NCBI GenBank assembly: GCA_943787595.1
Contig: CALSNA010000004.1
Coordinates: forward strand, 62,001-126,000
Direction of reading: 5' to 3'
Source of the DNA: an uncultured Pseudomonadales bacterium
GTDB taxonomy: Bacteria; Pseudomonadota; Gammaproteobacteria; Pseudomonadales; Balneatricaceae
DNA length: 64,000 nucleotides
Shown: positions 50,550 to 61,470 of the stretch, piece by piece
Layout: every line of letters begins with the position of its first letter
Numbering within the stretch: the stretch's first letter is position 1
Notes under the pieces: model-generated
Databases searched by the model: none
What the model saw: the letters and a program-made list of their open reading frames with translations, nothing else
What the model was told of the DNA's origin: nothing
Position numbers and translations under genes: made by a program

Positions 50550-50625
50550 GATATTTACCAGACCAAGACCATAATTTATGTTATTGCTTAATACTGGCTC
50601 TCGGCTAAATTTGTGTGAAGAGCCC

Positions 50626-51555
50626 TTATAGAGCCTTTTCAAGCTCCGGTATGGCATCAAACAGGTCAGCAACTAGACCATAGTCGGCCACCTGAAAAAT
50701 GGGTGCTTCAGTATCTTTATTAATAGCAACGATTACTTTAGAGTCTTTCATCCCTGCCAGGTGTTGAATTGCCCCAGAAATACCTACCGCGATATACAAG
50801 TCTGGTGCAATAACCTTGCCTGTTTGACCTACTTGATAGTCGTTAGGAACAAAGCCTGCATCAACAGCAGCTCGGGATGCGCCCACTGCAGCACCCAGCT
50901 TATCAGCAACTGCCTCCAGCATGGCAAAATTATCGCCATTTTGCATACCACGGCCACCAGATACCACAATATCGGCAGATGCCAATTCTACCCGTTCGGA
51001 TTCAGAGGCCGATAGTCCCACATAACGACTTAAGCCACTATCTTCACTGACTGATATGGGGTTAATGGTAGCGTTCCCACCACTTGCAGAAGCGGCATCA
51101 AATTTCGTTACACGCACAGTAATCAGTTTCTTGCTATCACTTGATTGTACCGTGGCCATGGCATTGCCAGCATAGATAGGACGTATAAAAGTATCTTCTG
51201 ATACGATTGCACTGATATCAGATATTTGACTCACATCCAGCATGGCTGAGACTCGTGGCAGTAAATTCTTGCCAAATGTAGTTGCTGACACCAGGATATG
51301 ATTATATTCAGTGGCCATGCTGACCAACAGATTAGCCATATTCTCTGCCAACTGCCCATTAAGGGTATCGCTGTCAGCAACTAATATTCTATTAACACCA
51401 ACCACTTGGCTAGCGGCTGTAGCAACACTGCTACAATCATGGCCTGCTACTAGAAGATCTAAATCGCTACCAATCTGCAAGGCAGCGGCAACAGTGTTCA
51501 GGGTTGCGCTATTTAAGTTGATGTTGTCGTGTTCTGCAATAACTAGGATACTCAT
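50626..51555 (-). CDS. etfA: Electron transfer flavoprotein alpha subunit
   Basis: A 309-residue subunit that, with EtfB, carries electrons from flavin dehydrogenases to ETF-ubiquinone oxidoreductase. The C-terminal FAD domain shows [35 protein letters not shown] and [25 protein letters not shown] lies six bases before the ATG. It is last in the leftward operon dehydrogenase-etfB-etfA and begins 11 bases after the etfB stop. Confidence 0.97.
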   Translation of the reverse strand: MSILVIAEHDNINLNSATLNTVAAALQIGSDLDLLVAGHDCSSVATAASQVVGVNRILVADSDTLNGQLAENMANLLVSMATEYNHILVSATTFGKNLLPRVSAMLDVSQISDISAIVSEDTFIRPIYAGNAMATVQSSDSKKLITVRVTKFDAASASGGNATINPISVSEDSGLSRYVGLSASESERVELASADIVVSGGRGMQNGDNFAMLEAVADKLGAAVGASRAAVDAGFVPNDYQVGQTGKVIAPDLYIAVGISGAIQHLAGMKDSKVIVAINKDTEAPIFQVADYGLVADLFDAIPELEKAL

Positions 51556-51566
51556 ATCAGACTTCC

Positions 51567-52316
51567 TTAAATAACCTTGGCTTCGTTTTTGAGTTTGTCT
51601 ACTAATTCCTCCACCGTTGCAACCATTATACCTGCTGCACGTGCGGGAGGCTCATTGACAGCTAAGGTTGTTAGTCGATTGGCAGTATTTAGACCCAGCG
51701 TGTCCAGTGTGATTTTATCCAGTGGTTTACGTTTGGCTTTCATGACATTAGGCAATGACGCGTAACGAGGTTCATTAAGGCGTAGGTCAGCGGAAATAAC
51801 CGCTGGTAGATTAACGTTGATGGTTTCTAGGCCCCCGTCTACTTCACGAGTAATTGTAGCATCAGTATCCTGAAGCTCAATGTTAGAGGCAAAAGTAGCC
51901 TGTGGCCAGCCTAGTAAGGCAGCCAGCATTTGTCCAGTCTGGTTGCAGTCGTCATCAATGGCTTGTTTACCCACTAGCACTAGATTAGGAACTTCTTTTT
52001 CGACAATGTGTTTTAACACTTTGGCTACAGCCAGAGGTTCCAGAATTTGTTCAGTCAATACCAGAATGGCTCGGTCAGCCCCTAGAGCCAGCGCATTACG
52101 CAGTGTTTCTTCTGCTTTGGCAACACCAATAGAAACCACAACTATTTCTTCAACAACACCAGCTTCTTTTAGGAGAATGGCCTCTTCAACCGCGTTTTCA
52201 CAAAAGGGATTCATGGTCATTTTGGCATGAGTCAGTTCAATGCCTGATTGGTCTGCTTTAACGCGAGCTTTTACCTGTGGATCTAGCACGCGTTTAATAC
52301 CGACTAGCACTTTCAT
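51567..52316 (-). CDS. etfB: Electron transfer flavoprotein beta subunit
   Basis: A 249-residue partner of EtfA, exactly the usual length when started at the ATG at 52316 ([20 protein letters not shown]). An in-frame extension of 25 codons upstream is not family-like. The AMP-binding loop region [20 protein letters not shown] and the recognition-loop part [22 protein letters not shown] are typical. It lies between the large dehydrogenase gene and etfA. Confidence 0.96.
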   Translation of the reverse strand: MKVLVGIKRVLDPQVKARVKADQSGIELTHAKMTMNPFCENAVEEAILLKEAGVVEEIVVVSIGVAKAEETLRNALALGADRAILVLTEQILEPLAVAKVLKHIVEKEVPNLVLVGKQAIDDDCNQTGQMLAALLGWPQATFASNIELQDTDATITREVDGGLETINVNLPAVISADLRLNEPRYASLPNVMKAKRKPLDKITLDTLGLNTANRLTTLAVNEPPARAAGIMVATVEELVDKLKNEAKVI

Positions 52317-52560
52317 GGATAGATTCTCAGTTACACTTTTAACATTATCACCTCGGAGCCAGTCCCTGAAGTGATACTCAATCATAGCCAAACCAGCATA
52401 CTAAATTACTCGGACAAGTCAATGATAACTGCCCAGTTTAATCAACTTAGTCCAGCTTGTTTAGCTGCTTTCTTTTATCTGTCATCCGATAGATTATGCA
52501 TGGCTTGTCAATTACTACTGTGACAGATACGTCATTCATGAACGGATTGACTGCTTTAAA

Positions 52561-55086
52561 TTACTCTCTCAATTTTACATTTTCTGGATCATAAGGTGAT
52601 TCTGCCAATATTGTGGCGTGGTATAGATGACCAAGGATTTCAATTTCCAATGTGTTACCAATGATAGCCACCTCAGGTTTGACTAAACCCAGAGCCAGGG
52701 ATTTTTCCACCCGGAAACCGTAACCTCCCGAGGTGGCTCTACCCACCAATTCGCCATCTTTGTATATGGCTTCAGAGCCACGTGCATCAGCATCATGGAT
52801 GTCATGTACTTCTAGTGTTATGAAGGCATTTTCAAAACCGTTTTTATGCCAATCCTGTAGTGCTTCCTTGCCAATAAAATTACTGGCTTTATCAAATCGG
52901 ATAAATCTGTCTAGCCCTGATTCAAAGGCCGAATATTCAATGGACATTTCCCTTGGAATTAGGCGATACGATTTTTCCAGCCTCATGCTATCCATAGCTC
53001 GTATGCCAAAGGGTTTGATATCAAATTCGGTTCCAGCAGTCATAATTTGGTCAAAAATATAGTTTTGCATTTCAATAGGGTGGTGTAGCTCCCAGCCTAA
53101 CTCACCAACAAAATTGACTCTCAGTGCCTCAGCAGTGGCATAGCCCACATTGATTTTCCTACCGCTCAACCATTTGAATTTTTCGTTAGTAAGATCAGTG
53201 GCAGTGATTTTTTGCAATACTTCACGGGATTTGGGACCCGCTATTACCAATACACCGTATTGGCTGGTGACGCGTTGAACCTCAACACTACCATCAGTGG
53301 GTTTAAGTTTGTACAGATAGTCATGATCATGGTTTTCAAATGCCCCAGCAGATACTAGATAGTAACCTTGTGAACTGGTTTTGTAGATGGTAAATTCAGC
53401 ACGTACCCCACCGTTTAGCGACAGCATATGCACTAGGCTAATGCGGCCGATGGATTGTGGTATTTTGTTGGCAAAAATAGATTCCAGCCACGCTTCTGCT
53501 CCTGGACCCTTTACTGTGCACTTGGCAAAGGCTGACATATCCAGTAAGCCTACTTTATGAGCCACATGACGACATTCATTACCCATATGCTTAAAATAGT
53601 TGGTCCTTCGGAACGAGTTTTTTTCAACAATACGGCCATCTGCCAGAGGAGTAGAATGATTCTTGTTAAGCAATACCTGTTCTGTGCTAGGTTGGTTCAG
53701 TTCGTCGATTGTTAAGGCATAATCAGAGCTGGGCATAAACCAGTTGGGCCGTTCCCAGCCATATACTGAACCAAAGACTGCTCCCAGTCGCTGCATGCGC
53801 TCGTAACAAGGGGAAGTTTTTAAGGGGCGACAAGCACTGCGCTCTTCGTCTGGATAATGGGTGCTGAATACATTGGCATAGGCTTCTTCATTTTTGCTGA
53901 GCAGGTAACCATGACTGGCATAGGGGCCAAAACGACGTGGGTCTACTCCCATCATGTCCACCGTAGGCTCACCATCCACGATCCACTCTGCCAATTGCCA
54001 GCCAGCGCCACCTGCAGCAGTAATACCAAAACTGTGGCCTTCATTAACCCAGAAGTTACGTAGGCCTGGAGCTGGTCCAACAATTGGATTACCATCTGGA
54101 GTATAAGCAATGGCACCGTTATAAACCTGTTTGACACCCACTTCACCGAACGCGGGCACACGGTTAATACAGAACTCAATATGTGGCATCAGGCGATCTA
54201 AATCTGAATTGAACAGCTCATATTCACAATCATTGGCAGGGCTGTTAACATAACAACAAGGCGCACCTTGTTCGTAAGGTCCCAATAGCAGTCCACCCGC
54301 TTCTTCGCGCAGGTAGTAACCTCCATCAGATTCTCGCAATACCCCCATTTCTGGCAGTCCTTGCTGTTTGCGTTCTAAGATTTTTGGGTGGGCTTCGGTA
54401 ACAATGAACTGGTGCTCTACGGGTATAACAGGGATATCTAAACCAACCATGGCACCAGTTTTACGAGCAAAACTGCCAGTGCAGGAAACCACATGTTCAC
54501 AAGCGATATCACCCTTATCAGTTTTGACAATCCAACTGCCGTCAAGTTGCTGTTTAATCGCGTTTACTGTGGTGTAGCGATGAATCCTGGCGCCCCGATT
54601 GCGAGCCCCTTGACACAAGGCTTGAGTCAATTCTGCAGGTTGAATATAACCATCGTCAGGATGGCGTATGGCACCGATTAACCCATCAATATTGCACAGT
54701 GGCCAGATTGCCTTGACTTGTTCAGGTGATAGGAACTCGACTTTAACGCCTACTGTTTTAGCTATTCCAGCGTAATAGCGATATTCATCCATGCGGTCTT
54801 CACAGTTAGCCAGTCGGATATTAGAAACAACACTAAGACCAACGCTCATCTCGGTTTCTTGTTCTAGCTGGTGGTAAAAATTGACCGAATATTGGTGCAA
54901 TTTGCCAACGGAATAACTCATGTTAAACAAAGGCAATAGTCCGGCAGCGTGCCAAGTAGAGCCCGAGGTTAACTCTTTGCGCTCAAGCATCACAATATCT
55001 GTCCAGCCTTTCTTGGCCAGATGATAGAGGGTACTGGCACCAACTACACCTCCCCCAATAACTACAATTTTTGCTGAAGATTGCAT
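52561..55086 (-). CDS. Dimethylglycine/sarcosine dehydrogenase-like flavoenzyme
   Basis: An 841-residue multidomain enzyme. The N-terminal FAD oxidoreductase (DAO) domain begins KIVVIGGGVVGASTLYHLAK, and the segment SGSTWHAAGL contains the His that carries covalent FAD in mitochondrial dimethylglycine dehydrogenase. An FAO_M middle domain follows (about 380-435), then GcvT-like aminomethyl-transferase domains for tetrahydrofolate (about 440-830; FGIRAMDSMRLEKSYR, EYSAFESGLDRFI). Such enzymes demethylate dimethylglycine or sarcosine and give electrons to ETF, which fits etfB-etfA directly downstream. Which methylated amine is used cannot be told. The start at 55086 has AAGGAG upstream. Confidence 0.88.
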   Translation of the reverse strand: MQSSAKIVVIGGGVVGASTLYHLAKKGWTDIVMLERKELTSGSTWHAAGLLPLFNMSYSVGKLHQYSVNFYHQLEQETEMSVGLSVVSNIRLANCEDRMDEYRYYAGIAKTVGVKVEFLSPEQVKAIWPLCNIDGLIGAIRHPDDGYIQPAELTQALCQGARNRGARIHRYTTVNAIKQQLDGSWIVKTDKGDIACEHVVSCTGSFARKTGAMVGLDIPVIPVEHQFIVTEAHPKILERKQQGLPEMGVLRESDGGYYLREEAGGLLLGPYEQGAPCCYVNSPANDCEYELFNSDLDRLMPHIEFCINRVPAFGEVGVKQVYNGAIAYTPDGNPIVGPAPGLRNFWVNEGHSFGITAAGGAGWQLAEWIVDGEPTVDMMGVDPRRFGPYASHGYLLSKNEEAYANVFSTHYPDEERSACRPLKTSPCYERMQRLGAVFGSVYGWERPNWFMPSSDYALTIDELNQPSTEQVLLNKNHSTPLADGRIVEKNSFRRTNYFKHMGNECRHVAHKVGLLDMSAFAKCTVKGPGAEAWLESIFANKIPQSIGRISLVHMLSLNGGVRAEFTIYKTSSQGYYLVSAGAFENHDHDYLYKLKPTDGSVEVQRVTSQYGVLVIAGPKSREVLQKITATDLTNEKFKWLSGRKINVGYATAEALRVNFVGELGWELHHPIEMQNYIFDQIMTAGTEFDIKPFGIRAMDSMRLEKSYRLIPREMSIEYSAFESGLDRFIRFDKASNFIGKEALQDWHKNGFENAFITLEVHDIHDADARGSEAIYKDGELVGRATSGGYGFRVEKSLALGLVKPEVAIIGNTLEIEILGHLYHATILAESPYDPENVKLRE

Positions 55087-55227
55087 TTGATCAATTCTCC
55101 TTAACAACAAATCGTCTTGATGCTTGAACACTAACAATATTGGCAGTTTAATCAGGCTATAATCAAGCCACTATTCCAAAAACGACAGGCTAAGTTCTGC
55201 GGGAGATATCTCGCCTCATAAAGTATA

Positions 55228-55695
55228 TTAGAGACATGACATCTTAAGCTTTTGCAGGTATTTTTGGTGATATTGCTCAGCTTTATGATAACCCCTTGCC
55301 GCCTCAATTATAGTTACGATAGGCGCTGAATATACTCTGCTACGATCTAGCTGTTGGCGAATGCCTAAGGCCTGATGCCGTTGTACTTCAGTGTGATAAA
55401 AAATCACTGAGCGGTATTGGCTGCCACGGTCAGAACCCTGTCGATTCGGCGTAGTCGGGTCATGATTAGCCCAGAACAATTGCAACAAGTCCTGGTAGCT
55501 GATCACATGGTCATCAAATTTTAGGTCTACAACTTCCGCATGGCCAGTGGTATCGGTACAAATTTGTTCATAGTTTACACTGTCGGTATGTCCACCCATA
55601 TAACCTACTGAGGTGCTAACAACTCCCTGCTGGCCTGCAAACAAAGCTTCGACTGACCAAAAACATCCGGCTCCGAAGGTCGCACAATGTAGCAT
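55228..55695 (-). CDS. msrA: Peptide methionine sulfoxide reductase MsrA
   Basis: A 155-residue enzyme that reduces methionine-S-sulfoxide in proteins. The active site GAGCFWSVEALF lies near the N-terminus, followed by GYMGGHTDSVNYEQICTDTT and HAEVVDLKFDD, with a C-terminal YHQKYL. The ATG at 55695 with AAGGGG upstream is preferred to a GTG seven codons earlier. It lies upstream of, and in the same direction as, the dehydrogenase operon, with 141 bases between. Confidence 0.95.
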   Translation of the reverse strand: MLHCATFGAGCFWSVEALFAGQQGVVSTSVGYMGGHTDSVNYEQICTDTTGHAEVVDLKFDDHVISYQDLLQLFWANHDPTTPNRQGSDRGSQYRSVIFYHTEVQRHQALGIRQQLDRSRVYSAPIVTIIEAARGYHKAEQYHQKYLQKLKMSCL

Positions 55696-56172
55696 ATTTG
55701 TTTTCCCCTTAAGCACTAAAAATCAGTTGAATACATTTTTAACTCTGAGCCAACCCAACTTAACCTTAGAAACATTCACAAAATATCGTGAGCGTTACTT
55801 AAACTGGCTAAAATAAATATAACAATGTTGGTCTGAGTACTTAATAAAAACCGCGCGCCTGTCAATACATTGACTGTAAAGTAAAAGTAAATGATTACAG
55901 ACATGCCTTGTATGTTTTCAAAAGTACAGTTGGGACAATTAAAGTGCAAGTCTGATGTTATTTAATTACCCTTTCGGGTAAGGTTAGGGTAATGTTTTTG
56001 TTAAGCCTATCTCAGCCTGGCATCTACAAAAACCTTAATGCTTGATGCTGTATGCATATTCACACTAGGCTTGACTGCTTTTAGAGGCACTGTTTTAGTC
56101 ATTTCCGAATAAAGTAGGGTTGATCGTTATGAATTTTGGTTGCAGGCATTGCTGGGTTATTTTTTTGCACTG
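55696..56172. other. Intergenic region msrA-trpS
   Basis: A divergent spacer without a supported gene. A small perfect hairpin TTACCC-tttc-GGGTAA lies at 55966-55981 but has no T-run on either side. Confidence 0.4.
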
Positions 56173-56178
56173 TATAAT
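56173..56178 (+). promoter_or_regulatory. Candidate -10 box of trpS
   Basis: A perfect TATAAT stands 29 bases before the trpS ATG, preceded by CTG. A good -35 at 17 bases is lacking. Confidence 0.4.
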
Positions 56179-56207
56179 GGATTTTTTATTTTGACCAGAC
56201 TGGTTCC

Positions 56208-57521
56208 ATGCAAACTAAACAACGTGTGCTTACAGGTATTACCACTACAGGGGTGCCCCATCTTGGTAACTATCTGGGGGCTCTCAAACCGGCAATTGCC
56301 GCTAGCCAATCGGATCAATATGACGGTTTCTATTTTTTGGCCGATTATCATGCTTTAATTAAATGCCAAGATCCTCAGGTATTGCACCGTTCTACCCAGG
56401 AGATTGCCGCCATCTGGCTAGCCTTGGGACTTAATACTGACAAGGTCACGTTTTATCGTCAGTCTGACATTGTTGAAATCCCGCAGTTATGCTGGCTATT
56501 AAACTGTATGACTGCCAAAGGCTTGATGAACCGTTCTCATGCCTATAAGGCTGCAATAGATGACAACTTGCAGCAGGGTGATCATGATCAGGGCATATCC
56601 ATGGGTTTGTTCAGTTACCCCATTTTGATGGCTGCAGATATCTTGTTGTTCAATGCTCATTATATTCCGGTTGGTAAAGATCAGATCCAGCACATCGAAA
56701 TGTGTCGAGATATAGCGGCCCGCTTTAACAAGGTCTACCAACCTCTGTTTAACTTGCCTCAGGCCATGGTAGCTCACGGAGAACCAAAGATATTATCGGG
56801 TCTAGATGGACGTAAGATGAGTAAAAGCTATGGCAACATAATCCCGTTATTTGCGCCATCGGACCAACTGCGTAAATTAATTAACCAGATTACCACGAAC
56901 AGTCTCAAACCCGGACAACCCAAAGATCCTGATACGTGCACTTTGTTTGAAATCTACAACGCTTTTGCTACCTCAACAGCAGTAGAGCAAATGCGTCAAC
57001 GCTATGCTAATGGGATTGGTTGGGGACAAATGAAACAGGAGTTGTTTGAGTATCTAGATACTTATTTATCTCCAGCACGCCAGCGTTTTGAACATATTAT
57101 ACAGGATCCACAATATATAGAGACCCAATTACAACAAGGTGCTATTAAGGCCCGTCAATACAGCCAGCCGTTCATGGCTCAGTTACGTGCAGCGGTAGGT
57201 ATCACAGCTTTGGATAAGACTCTAGCGACCCCAAGAGAAAAAAATGTAGTCAAGGAAGCTAAATCAGGCAATGAGAACTCCAGCATCTTAGCTGGTCGAC
57301 AAAAAGCCATTGCCATTGCACATCAGCGTGAGGCTGAGCAAATGGCTCAAGTGCAGGCGGAGCTTGACCAGTTGCTGGCTGCTATTAAGAATGCTTCAGA
57401 TCCACAGGCAGCTTACGCAGCACAGATACAAAAGCTGCAACAAGCAATAACTTACGCTACTAACAAGCAGAGTAAGCTATTGCGAAAAAAATTGCAGTTG
57501 TTGCAGGCAGTGGTTCTATAG
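56208..57521 (+). CDS. trpS: Tryptophanyl-tRNA synthetase, long form
   Basis: A 437-residue class I synthetase. The HIGH-type motif is PHLGNYLGAL near residue 18, and the KMSKS loop reads GLDGRKMSKSYGN. YPILMAADILLF and PVGKDQIQHIEM are core TrpS strings. Residues about 330-437 form an added Lys/Gln/Ala-rich coiled region, making it about 100 residues longer than E. coli TrpS (334), as seen in several pseudomonad-type enzymes. Confidence 0.95.
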   Translation: MQTKQRVLTGITTTGVPHLGNYLGALKPAIAASQSDQYDGFYFLADYHALIKCQDPQVLHRSTQEIAAIWLALGLNTDKVTFYRQSDIVEIPQLCWLLNCMTAKGLMNRSHAYKAAIDDNLQQGDHDQGISMGLFSYPILMAADILLFNAHYIPVGKDQIQHIEMCRDIAARFNKVYQPLFNLPQAMVAHGEPKILSGLDGRKMSKSYGNIIPLFAPSDQLRKLINQITTNSLKPGQPKDPDTCTLFEIYNAFATSTAVEQMRQRYANGIGWGQMKQELFEYLDTYLSPARQRFEHIIQDPQYIETQLQQGAIKARQYSQPFMAQLRAAVGITALDKTLATPREKNVVKEAKSGNENSSILAGRQKAIAIAHQREAEQMAQVQAELDQLLAAIKNASDPQAAYAAQIQKLQQAITYATNKQSKLLRKKLQLLQAVVL

Positions 57522-57588
57522 CGATTGCAATAGGTTATTGTTAACATCAATAATAAATCATGTTAAGTGCATTAAAACCATCTAAAAA

Positions 57589-58474
57589 ATGCATAAAAAC
57601 ACACTGATCAGCGCTGCTGAATTAACTTGATTTCAGGCTAGTCAAGCTGGTTTGATGATGCTTGATTGTCGCTTTCCCTTGCTGCATCTGGATGCAGGCT
57701 GGCAGGCCTTTAATAAAGGCTATATTACTATGCTGGGGCTCAATACGCCCACCTAGAGTTAGATTTGTTATCAGCAGTAACCAGTGGCAGTGACCGTCAT
57801 CCTTTGCTAGGTTACGTTGATTTTCAAGCTCGGCTGCAAGGCTGGGATATTGGTGTAACCACACAGGTTGTTGTTTATGATTATGCGAATGGCGCTATTG
57901 CTGCACACCTTTGCTGGTTGAGGCAGCTAGCCGGTCACCATCAGGTTGCGTTGTTAGATGGTGGCTTGCAGGCCTGGCAAGACCATGCTGGACTTATGAC
58001 CAGTGGCTACTACCAGCTCAGAGCCAGTCAATTATGTGCATCAAGTACAGAAATTTGGCTAAATCAGCATTGGTGTATCGCCAGTGCAATAGTTATGATT
58101 AATATAGAGCAGCCACAATTTTTACCTTTGGATGCACGTTTCCAGAATCGCTTTAACAGTAAGGATGAGCCTATAGACCTGATGGCAGGACATGTGCCGA
58201 CAGCCATAAACCGTCCATTTGAAAAAAATCTTTTCGTGGGCCATTTTAAAAGTGTAACTCAATTACGCAAGGAATGGCTGTATGTGTCTGATTGTCTAGT
58301 GCAGCAGTAACCTGGATCTTTGGTGCACACATGTGGTTCTGGTGTGCCTGCCTTAATGCGCTAGCTATGGTCCATGAAGGGCTTGATGGCATGCCAGTCT
58401 ATATTGATTCATGGAGTGAATGGATCACAGACTCACAGCGACCATTATCTTCCATGAGTCGCAGTTTGTTGTAA
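57589..58474 (+). pseudogene. Rhodanese-like sulfurtransferase, broken gene
   Basis: ATG at 57589 opens MHKNTLISAAELT and meets TGA at codon 14. The same frame goes on (FQASQAGLMMLDCRFPLLHL) until about 57730, where the match moves to another frame (AGAQYAHLELD...SGSDRHPLL). The long middle part (57765-58310) has QVVVYDYANGAIAAHLCWLR and VALLDGGLQAW. The active loop CGSGVPA near 58330 and the final LNALAMVHEGLDGMPVYIDS plus WSEWI lie in different frames again. Together these follow a two-domain thiosulfate/3-mercaptopyruvate sulfurtransferase. At least one stop and three frame changes make it non-functional. Confidence 0.8.
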
Positions 58475-58607
58475 CGGTTGCCGTGTTTATTGTCTTGGTC
58501 GATGTATAATCCAAACATATGTATCTGTTATAAGATTCTAAACGTATTAAATATATTATGTATTTAATGAATCATTACAGTTGGGTTAGCAAATAGAGTG
58601 ATTGGAT

Positions 58608-59315
58608 ATGGCCAAGCATATTGTTATTGTTGAAGATGATCTAGACCAGCGTGACAATTACCAAATTGCCCTTGAGCAACGAGGATATCGTGTAACGGCT
58701 TATGTGGGCAAGCAGGATGCTTTCATTGGCTTGCAACAGCGCCCGGACTTGGTAATCCTTGATATCATCATGGATAATAATATTGATGCTGGCTTCCAGT
58801 TATGCGTTGACTTGCTTAAGCAGCATCCACAATTGCCAATTTTATTTTTAACTGAACGAGTGACTGAAATAGATCGTATATTGGGTTTGCGCATGGGTGC
58901 TTGGGATTATCAGCCAAAACCCGTATCACTTGATTTTTTGGCAGAAAAGGTAGCTACACTACTGCGCCTGAGTGATATTCGAAATTTAGATGGGAGCCAG
59001 TTGACTGATGAACAGATTCACCAGATTGGAAGCCTACAACTTTATAATGAAAGCCGTATTGCCCGCTGGTGTGGACACACCATAGAAGATTTGACTCTGA
59101 CTGAATTCCGGATGTTAGAAATTCTAACTCGGCGTCCAGGACATATTGTTAATTATGATACCCTGGCTCGGTCTACTCAACAGCATTATGTGTCTAACAA
59201 CACGGTCAGTACTCATATTCGTAATATAAAACGCAAAATCAAGAAATTTGATCCTGCATTCAACGCAATTCAGTCAGAATACGGGATGGGCTACCGTTGG
59301 GCCATGGATGGATAA
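58608..59315 (+). CDS. pdsR: Response regulator of proteobacterial sortase system
   Basis: A 235-residue OmpR-type regulator. The receiver domain (about 1-118) has the acidic pocket VEDD, the phospho-Asp 52 in LVILDIIMD and the switch Lys in YQPKPVS. The winged-helix DNA-binding domain (about 145-232) ends in VSTHIRNIKRKIKKFDPAFN and GMGYRW. The pairing with the following kinase matches the proteobacterial dedicated sortase system regulator (PdsR). The ATG at 58608 is preferred over a TTG two codons earlier. Confidence 0.8.
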   Translation: MAKHIVIVEDDLDQRDNYQIALEQRGYRVTAYVGKQDAFIGLQQRPDLVILDIIMDNNIDAGFQLCVDLLKQHPQLPILFLTERVTEIDRILGLRMGAWDYQPKPVSLDFLAEKVATLLRLSDIRNLDGSQLTDEQIHQIGSLQLYNESRIARWCGHTIEDLTLTEFRMLEILTRRPGHIVNYDTLARSTQQHYVSNNTVSTHIRNIKRKIKKFDPAFNAIQSEYGMGYRWAMDG

Positions 59316-59317
59316 CT

Positions 59318-61468
59318 GTGGTTTCTGATAGTCTGAACAACAAGTCCACTGAGAAACGACTTAGACCGCGCCTGAATTTGCAGTGGCTAGTATTAGTATT
59401 GGCTTTGGTTAGCATTCCGTGGCTGGGTTACCGTTTTGTGGCAGAAACCCGAGTATTTCTAGTTGAAGGACAAATTTTAGCCCAGGAACAATTGGCGCAG
59501 GGCGTCGTTACTCTATTTCAGGGACGCAGCGATCTATTGGCTGAATTACCCTACCTGGATAGCCAGCAAGTAGTCTTCAGTCATACCCTTGTGAAGCCAG
59601 CTAAGGTGGATGGCCATACTGAAGAATGGCTTGATTTTCAATTGCTTGCACATCATTTTGACACGGGCGATATAGCAGAAGATGGCTACAGCTTATTGTT
59701 GGGAGAATATGGTGATTATATCTATGGCCTGGTCAAGGTAAAAGATAATCTTACCGTATTGCGCCAGCCCGATCATCCTCGCCTTGATACCAGCGATCAC
59801 CTACGCCTGTCTTTGCCAGATCGTTATGGTAATGAACGACGCCTGCTACTAGTTGCTGAGCAACCCGGGATAATGCAAGCTTGGTATGTTAAAGAAGACT
59901 GGGCAACCCGGAAGTATAATTACCCATCCTCCAACTTTATTATTCAAGCCGTGATGCGACCTATCTTAGATGGCTATTTGGTCGAATTCGCCTTGCCTAA
60001 TTACTTTCTGAATGAGCGTCAGGAATTTGGTCTGGCTGTGGTGGATGTAGATGACGATCTGGTGCAACATCTAAAGACTCTGGTCAATCCAACACAGACA
60101 ACCATTAAAAGTCATTACAACTTGCTGGCCATGAGTTCACCAGAAGCCAATCGTATGCTGGAAAAAATTGATCGAGCTAACTCCCAGATTGTGGTGTATG
60201 ACAGCCAGTTGTTGATTCGTGCTAGTGTGGGACAATTGGTGTCCCAGTCAACCGATGCTAACAAGCTACTTAGCCCCTTGGAATGGTTGCAGAATTTGGG
60301 TAACAAGGTGTTACGGCAGTTGGGTCAGTGGTTCGACTATTTTGCCCCTGTCGTCGATATCAATCAAGAGCAGATATTATTACAGCAAGGCAAAGATAAG
60401 AAGTATGCCCGTGGTCGTTGGCACACGCCTGAAGGGGAAGAAATCATTGCCAATGTGGCACCTATCATAGATGAGACAGACGATCTGTTGGGCGTTGTGA
60501 TGATTAAGCAGTCAACCCGCAAAATCTTACGTCTACAGAGTCAGGCAATGGAAAATATTGTCTTGTTCAGTTTTTTAACGGTGCTGGGTATCGTACTGGC
60601 CCTATGGTTGTTTTTCTGGCGGTTGGCTTGGCGTATCCGACGTCTTAGACGAGAGGCGCAGCAGATGATTGATGCTCAAGGCCGACTGCAGGTTAATCGT
60701 TTGCATAGTGAGACATTAGCCCACGATGAAATCGGTGATTTAGCCCGCAGTTTCTCCAGTGTAGTTGCCCGTTTGCACGAACACCAGATATTCCTCTCCA
60801 ATATGCCTCGCACCTTGCGCCATGAGATCAACAATCCCCTCAATGCTATCAATACTTCATTGGAGAATTTGCAGCGTCAGGGAATTGAAACTGGTCAGCA
60901 ACGCTATTTGAACGCAGCTCAAAGGGGTTTGTTTAAGATCAGTGCAATTGTGGAAAAGTTGTCCGATGCCGCTAACCTTGAAGATGCCTTGGCAGAAGAC
61001 GAACTGGAGCCTCTTGATCTGAGAAGTTTGGTACAAACCTATGTTTATCACCAAAATCGGGCCACTCACCAAAGCAATACTGATATTATTTTTCTAGCAT
61101 CGGCTGAACCAATTACAGTAGCTTGTGTTGACTATCGTATCGAACAAATGCTGGATAAGTTACTGGATAATGCCCGCGATTTCCGTACACCGAATACGGT
61201 GATTACTGTGCAGTTGTATCGTCAAGAATATGATTGTCATCTGGAAGTGGAGAATATCGGCCCCCAGATTCCGGCCATCATGTTAGATGGCTTATTCAAT
61301 TACATGGTTTCAGGCCGGCAGATTACCTCTGGTAAGCCCCACCTTGGGCTTGGCCTGTATGTAGTTAAGTTAATTAGCCAGTTTCACGGTGGCAGTATTA
61401 TGGCATTTAACCTCAATCAGCCGGATGGAGTATTGTTCCGGGTACAACTGCCGATATTGATCGTTTAA
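59318..61468 (+). CDS. pdsS: Sensor histidine kinase of proteobacterial sortase system
   Basis: A 716-residue inner-membrane kinase. The first membrane helix is at about 20-38, followed by a large periplasmic sensor (about 40-415) resembling the beta-sandwich/carbohydrate-binding type seen in PdsS, a second helix (about 418-440), HAMP, and a kinase core. The H-box is [20 protein letters not shown], the N-box [11 protein letters not shown] and the G-box [14 protein letters not shown] at 59318 lies two bases after the pdsR stop; a TTG seven codons earlier would overlap it. No sortase or LPxTG-like target gene is in the window, so what it controls is unknown. Confidence 0.8.
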   Translation: MVSDSLNNKSTEKRLRPRLNLQWLVLVLALVSIPWLGYRFVAETRVFLVEGQILAQEQLAQGVVTLFQGRSDLLAELPYLDSQQVVFSHTLVKPAKVDGHTEEWLDFQLLAHHFDTGDIAEDGYSLLLGEYGDYIYGLVKVKDNLTVLRQPDHPRLDTSDHLRLSLPDRYGNERRLLLVAEQPGIMQAWYVKEDWATRKYNYPSSNFIIQAVMRPILDGYLVEFALPNYFLNERQEFGLAVVDVDDDLVQHLKTLVNPTQTTIKSHYNLLAMSSPEANRMLEKIDRANSQIVVYDSQLLIRASVGQLVSQSTDANKLLSPLEWLQNLGNKVLRQLGQWFDYFAPVVDINQEQILLQQGKDKKYARGRWHTPEGEEIIANVAPIIDETDDLLGVVMIKQSTRKILRLQSQAMENIVLFSFLTVLGIVLALWLFFWRLAWRIRRLRREAQQMIDAQGRLQVNRLHSETLAHDEIGDLARSFSSVVARLHEHQIFLSNMPRTLRHEINNPLNAINTSLENLQRQGIETGQQRYLNAAQRGLFKISAIVEKLSDAANLEDALAEDELEPLDLRSLVQTYVYHQNRATHQSNTDIIFLASAEPITVACVDYRIEQMLDKLLDNARDFRTPNTVITVQLYRQEYDCHLEVENIGPQIPAIMLDGLFNYMVSGRQITSGKPHLGLGLYVVKLISQFHGGSIMAFNLNQPDGVLFRVQLPILIV

Positions 61469-61470
61469 TT

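Noticed and set aside
55966-55981. Hairpin TTACCC-tttc-GGGTAA as terminator
   Set aside because: No T-run on either strand, and it lies in a divergent spacer where no transcript should end.
11279-57630. UGA read as tryptophan, suggested by TGA at a Trp-like site in the metallopeptidase remnant and at codon 14 of the rhodanese gene
   Set aside because: Intact genes such as gcvH, ptsP and recR end in TGA at the expected family length, and both candidate genes carry further damage.
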